A program made the translations under genes and the position numbers. Below, in pieces: positions 60,461 to 64,000 of a stretch of DNA of 64,000 bases (positions within the stretch are counted from its first letter, which is position 1; the number at the start of each line of letters is the position of its first letter). The stretch is from positions 1 to 64,000 of the forward strand of contig NZ_FMZS01000003.1 of NCBI RefSeq assembly GCF_900101265.1, in the 5' to 3' direction. The notes beneath the pieces are model-generated. The model did no database searches. It was not told where the DNA came from and saw only the letters and a program-made list of their open reading frames with translations. The stretch comes from Massilia sp. PDC64 (GTDB lineage Bacteria; Pseudomonadota; Gammaproteobacteria; Burkholderiales; Burkholderiaceae_D).

Positions 60461-61720
60461 TCAGTGTGGCATGGCCAGTCCGGACGGACGCGGGCTCGCG
60501 CCGCGGCCCGTCTCGCGCTCGATGCGCAGCACGTCGAGCGGACGCGTGACGCGGTAGCGCGCCAGCGCGGCGGCGCCGACCGCCACGGCCTGGGCGCCGA
60601 AGTGCGACGTGCGGATGGCGGGCGGCGGCAGCATGGCGGCGTGCGCATAGGCGGCCAGCACGTGGCGCGCCGGTTCGATGAATGTATCGCCCAGCTGCAG
60701 GGCGGGGCCGCCGATGACGATCGCCATCGGATCGAAGCCGGCCCACAGGTTGTTCAGCAGGATGCCGAGCTGGCGTCCGGCCGCGTCCACGGCGGCGCAC
60801 GTCGCCGGGTCGCCGTCGGCCACCCGCCGGAACAGGGCTTCCAGCGCGGGATGGCTGGGACGCTCGCGGCCCAGCAGCGAGCCGAGGCCGATCAGCGCGT
60901 CCGCGCAGCCGCGCCGGCCGCACTGGCACAGCGGTCCGCCGGCCTGGAGGATCGCGTGGCCCACCTCGCCGGCATAGCCGTGCAGGCCCGTCAGCAGGCG
61001 GTCGTTGACGATGACGCCGGCACCCACGCCATACCCGATCGACAGGTAGATCAGCGGATCCGTGCCCGACTGGTCGGCGAATTCGAATTCGCCCAGTGCC
61101 GCCACGTTCGCCTCGTTCTGCATGTACAGCGGCAGCCCGTCCAGCGGCGAGCCGGCGACGTGGGTCTGCACGATGCCGGCCACGTCGACGTCGCGCCAGC
61201 CCAGGTGCGGCGCATGACGCAGCAGGCCTAGGGCTTCATCGACGGCGCCGTGCAGGCCGATGCCCACGCCCAGCACGCGCCGCGGCTGGCCGTGACCGGC
61301 CGGCCTTGCGAGCCGCTTCGCCAGCTTCACGAGGGCGAGCGCCACGAGGCGGATGCAGGAGATGGGATCGGCCGGGTCTTCGTACGTGAGGATGCGCGTG
61401 TCGAGCACTTCCCCCAGCAGATTCGTCGCGACGACGCGCGCCTCGTCCACGCCCAGGTCGGCGCCCAGCAGGGCGAGGCGCGACGGATCCAGGTGCAGGG
61501 GCGTCGCACGCCGGCCGACTTCGCCCGTCACGAGCAGTTCGCTTTCGGTGAGCCAGCCTTCGTCGACCAGTTCGCGCACGAGCAGGCTGATCGTGGATTT
61601 GGTCAGGCCCAGCACGTCGGCGAGGGCCGCGCGCGACAGTCCGGGCTGGATGCTGACCTGGCGAACCAGTGCCATGCGGTTCAGTTGCTTGAGGAGTTGC
61701 TGGTCACCGGTGACTGGCAT
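60461..61720 (-). CDS. ROK-family transcriptional repressor (XylR/NagC-like)
   Basis: 419 residues. N-terminal winged helix (SRAALADVLGLTKSTISLLVRELVDEGWL) followed by a sugar-kinase-like ROK domain with GVGIGLHGAVD and the zinc motif GHAILQAGGPLCQCGRRGCAD. Such proteins repress sugar genes until a mono- or oligosaccharide binds. Divergent from the TonB receptor at 62177 and in one operon with the oxidoreductase, so both are likely targets. Confidence 0.9.
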   Translation of the reverse strand: MPVTGDQQLLKQLNRMALVRQVSIQPGLSRAALADVLGLTKSTISLLVRELVDEGWLTESELLVTGEVGRRATPLHLDPSRLALLGADLGVDEARVVATNLLGEVLDTRILTYEDPADPISCIRLVALALVKLAKRLARPAGHGQPRRVLGVGIGLHGAVDEALGLLRHAPHLGWRDVDVAGIVQTHVAGSPLDGLPLYMQNEANVAALGEFEFADQSGTDPLIYLSIGYGVGAGVIVNDRLLTGLHGYAGEVGHAILQAGGPLCQCGRRGCADALIGLGSLLGRERPSHPALEALFRRVADGDPATCAAVDAAGRQLGILLNNLWAGFDPMAIVIGGPALQLGDTFIEPARHVLAAYAHAAMLPPPAIRTSHFGAQAVAVGAAALARYRVTRPLDVLRIERETGRGASPRPSGLAMPH

Positions 61721-62176
61721 GGGAGGGAAAAATCAAGTGGATTGTGATGATTATGCAACAGATCGGAAAATTTTGTTGGTCATGCGTTACGCATAATCAT
61801 AACTCCGCCCCTGTCGGCTGGTGAAAAGTATAACGGTATGCCCCCTATAGCAGTTTCGAACGAAGTGATTGATTTATTTATGAAATCGATTTCTTGAACA
61901 AAATCGGACACCTTGGTACGTACGTTACGTAATACATCATTCTCACGAATAACCACCGCCCAAAACGGTGCGCGGACGCCTTCGAAGCGTGCATGCAGTT
62001 GGTTCGATCGATTGACCAATGGAAGTAATGTTCTTAATCTTAAACAAATGATGACCGCTATCAGTGACCAGAGAGTCAAGCGATGAAGCGGGAACGCCAG
62101 GAGTAGTACCACCACCACCACGGACGTCGCCGCCCGGCGGGCGCGGCGTTTTTTTCGAGAGACGAGAGGAGACACA
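61721..62176. promoter_or_regulatory. 456-bp divergent control region between ROK repressor and TonB receptor
   Basis: No gene seen. It holds ATGCGTTACGCAT (61782-61794, near-perfect palindrome beside the ROK start), GAAATCGATTTC (61882-61893, perfect palindrome, LacI-like), TTGGT...ACCAA (61999-62019), a probable plus-strand promoter TTGACC (62012-62017), 17-base spacer, TAATCT (62035-62040), and an intrinsic terminator (62128-62155) before the receptor start. The TTGGT repeat overlaps the -35. Confidence 0.6.
62128..62155 (+). terminator. Intrinsic terminator inside the TonB receptor leader
   Basis: CGCCGC at 62128-62133 pairs with GCGGCG at 62143-62148, extended inward by CC/GG with one bulged base, followed by seven Ts. 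It lies 22 bases before the GTG of the receptor and about 80-110 bases after the predicted start of transcription. Confidence 0.75.
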
Positions 62177-64000
62177 GTGCTGCACACCAAGAGGGTCTTT
62201 ACCCACCACCTGAACACCAGGCACCGCCTGATCAGCCTCGCCGTCGCGAGCGCCTGCGCCGCCCTGGTCGCACCGGCATTCGCACAGGACGCGAGCAATG
62301 GTGCTTCCAATGGCATCGCTTCGCCCAACGACCCGGCTGTCACCGCACCGGTTCAGGGCGTCGCGACGAATACCGTCGTCGTGACGGGTATCCGCGCCAG
62401 CATGCAGTCCACGCTGAACATGAAGCGTAACTCCGATGGCGTCGTCGACGGCATCGTGGCCGACGACATCGGCAAATTCCCCGACACCAACCTGGCCGAG
62501 GCCGTGCAACGGATCTCCGGCGTGTCGATCGACCGCAACCGCGGCGAAGGCGCCAACGTCACCGTGCGCGGCGTCGGCCCGGACCTGAACATGGTGCTGC
62601 TGAACGGCCGCCAGATGCCGACGGCGAACCTGGGCGACCAGGCCGGCCGCGCGTTCGACTTCTCGAACCTCGCGTCGGAAGCCGTGTCGCAGATCCAGGT
62701 CTACAAGAGCGCACGCGCCGACACGCCGCCGGGCGGCATCGGCGCCACGCTGAACATCATGACGGGCCGTCCGCTGGACCTGGGCAAGGTCGCCAGCTTC
62801 GGCGTCAAGGGCGTGTACGACCGTTCCAACAACAACCTGCCGGACATCGACGCGGCCAAGCGTTCGCTGACGCCGGAAGTCTCGGGCCTGTACAGCACCA
62901 CCTGGAACAACGGCATGTTCGGCTTCGCCGTCAGCGGCAGCTACCAGGAGCGCAACCTGGGCGTGAACCAGGCTGCCGTGACCAACGGCTGGCTCGGTCC
63001 GTTCCACGGCAACACGGTCAGCCAGGATCCGGGCCCGATCCCCGTGTCGGGCGTGGGTGTGGAGAATCCGCCGAAGGCCAGCGACATCTACCTGACCCCG
63101 CAGAACCTGTCGTACTTCGTGCGCGGTTCGCAGCGCCAGCGTACCAACGGCCAGCTGACGTTCCAGTTCCGTCCGGTCAAGGAACTGACGACCACGCTGG
63201 ACTACACGTACGCGCAGAACAAGATCCAGACCAAGTACCACGAGCTGTCGGTCTGGTTCAACCATCCTCTGAACGCGCAGACGAGCAAGTGGACCAACGG
63301 CCCGATCGCCTCGCCGATCTATTATGAAGAGCAGGTGACGAACCAGGACATGGCGATGAACGGCGGCGACTTCGCCACCAAGTCGACGCTGGACTCTATC
63401 GGTTTCAACACCCAGTGGCGCGTGTCGCCGGCCCTGCGTCTCTCGCTCGACATGCACCACTCGGTGGCCAAGTCGGGCAAGGACAGCCCGTACGGTTCGA
63501 ACAACGACCTGGCAACCGTCAGCTTCTCGCGCAACACCACCGGCGTCGACTTCACGCAGGAGATGCCGATCCTCGTCATCCCGGGCGGCGCCAACTACAC
63601 CGCCGCGCCGAACCAGGTGTCCGGCTCGTGGTTCCAGGATGGCCTGAACAAGATGAAGATCGACCAGATCCAGGCCGGCGGTAGCCTGAAGCTGTTCGAA
63701 GCGTCGAACCTGAACTTCGGCCTGTCGCACACGAAGGTCAACAACCATTCCGTGTTCCAGCAGGTCCAGCGCGACTCGTGGGGCGGCACGTCGAAGAACC
63801 CGGGCGTCGACTATAACCAGAACCTGTGGTTCGCCGACGGTATCCGCCAGTACTTCGGCAAACTGGGCGGCTCGAACGACCCTCGCATGTACGACCGTTT
63901 CAACCTGTTCGACTTCGCCGCCGTGCGCGACAACGCGATCAAGGTCACGGGCGACCAGGCGGGCTACACCCCGAGCCTGGACAACCCGAGCTTCAACCGC
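62177..64000 (+). CDS. TonB-dependent receptor (Xanthomonas/Caulobacter type), N-terminal part
   Basis: 608 codons visible; the gene runs off the right edge. GTG start at 62177 with GAGGAG six bases upstream, signal peptide ending PAFAQ. A 35-residue linker leads to the TonB-box-like NTVVVTGIRAS and the plug: DGVVDGIVADDIGKFPDTNL, then AEAVQRISGVSIDRNRGEG and MVLLNGRQMP, the TIGR01782 signature, followed by barrel strands. Outer-membrane importer of an oligosaccharide or similar ligand. Control by the divergent ROK repressor is likely. Confidence 0.92.
   Translation, partial: MLHTKRVFTHHLNTRHRLISLAVASACAALVAPAFAQDASNGASNGIASPNDPAVTAPVQGVATNTVVVTGIRASMQSTLNMKRNSDGVVDGIVADDIGKFPDTNLAEAVQRISGVSIDRNRGEGANVTVRGVGPDLNMVLLNGRQMPTANLGDQAGRAFDFSNLASEAVSQIQVYKSARADTPPGGIGATLNIMTGRPLDLGKVASFGVKGVYDRSNNNLPDIDAAKRSLTPEVSGLYSTTWNNGMFGFAVSGSYQERNLGVNQAAVTNGWLGPFHGNTVSQDPGPIPVSGVGVENPPKASDIYLTPQNLSYFVRGSQRQRTNGQLTFQFRPVKELTTTLDYTYAQNKIQTKYHELSVWFNHPLNAQTSKWTNGPIASPIYYEEQVTNQDMAMNGGDFATKSTLDSIGFNTQWRVSPALRLSLDMHHSVAKSGKDSPYGSNNDLATVSFSRNTTGVDFTQEMPILVIPGGANYTAAPNQVSGSWFQDGLNKMKIDQIQAGGSLKLFEASNLNFGLSHTKVNNHSVFQQVQRDSWGGTSKNPGVDYNQNLWFADGIRQYFGKLGGSNDPRMYDRFNLFDFAAVRDNAIKVTGDQAGYTPSLDNPSFNR

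Noticed and set aside
62084..62130. Leader peptide attenuator suggested by a tiny ORF (MKRERQE) and four CAC triplets before the terminator at 62128
   Set aside because: The CAC triplets come after the stop codon of the tiny ORF in that frame, and the other frames have no start, so no His-rich leader peptide is made.

Overview
The window looks like the chromosome of a high-GC, aerobic, polysaccharide-degrading betaproteobacterium, most likely Oxalobacteraceae (Massilia-like). This is inferred from the GC-rich coding style, PEP-CTERM surface proteins, an alternative complex III / caa3 respiratory cluster, many TonB-dependent receptors of the Xanthomonas/Caulobacter type, and lipoprotein glycoside hydrolases. 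No tRNA, rRNA or CRISPR array was seen.

Layout. 1-2148: start of a sodium/solute symporter and a chemoreceptor, both on the minus strand. 2356-13842: a tightly overlapped plus-strand operon for alternative complex III (ActA-F), a Sco-type copper chaperone and an A2-type caa3 cytochrome c oxidase. Together these would carry electrons from quinol to oxygen without a bc1 complex. 13921-16618: a diguanylate cyclase, a YdcF-like protein and a PEP-CTERM protein with a sigma-54-type promoter. 16714-25027: a compact seven-gene minus-strand operon: SDR, thiamine-diphosphate enzyme, an internally duplicated membrane protein, a gluconate-dehydrogenase subunit 3-like protein, a GMC flavoprotein, an FMN alpha-hydroxyacid dehydrogenase and a GH1-like glycosidase. 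Its pathway is not recognisable, and it is my best candidate for an undescribed system. 25132-30762: divergent GH2 and GH115 hemicellulases sharing an intergenic LacI-type operator.

30891-37863: a degenerate SDR, a GGDEF/EAL phosphodiesterase, and an OmpR-type two-component system divergent from an orphan sugar-binding protein. 38096-51910: a probable xyloglucan utilisation locus: a TonB receptor, three tandem GH74 lipoproteins and a SASA/CE20-like acetylesterase. The receptor and the first two GH74 genes have matching promoters with an 18-bp spacer followed by ATTAATG boxes. A complete IS1595-family element sits between the receptor and the first GH74 gene, inserted in the poly-T tract of the receptor terminator. 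51924-54947: a LytS/LytTR pair and ribonuclease Z. 55219-58127: a GH43 arabinanase with a LamG domain and a downstream PEP-CTERM protein. 58133-59368: a siderophore-interacting protein divergent from a MarR regulator. 59374-64000: a Gfo/Idh/MocA oxidoreductase and a ROK repressor, divergent from a second TonB receptor that runs off the window and whose leader contains an intrinsic terminator.

Taken together, the accessory half is a set of plant cell-wall loci (xyloglucan, glucuronoxylan, arabinan). Outer-membrane receptors import oligosaccharides released by surface lipoprotein hydrolases, local repressors and two-component systems regulate them, and an oxygen-dependent respiratory chain supplies energy.
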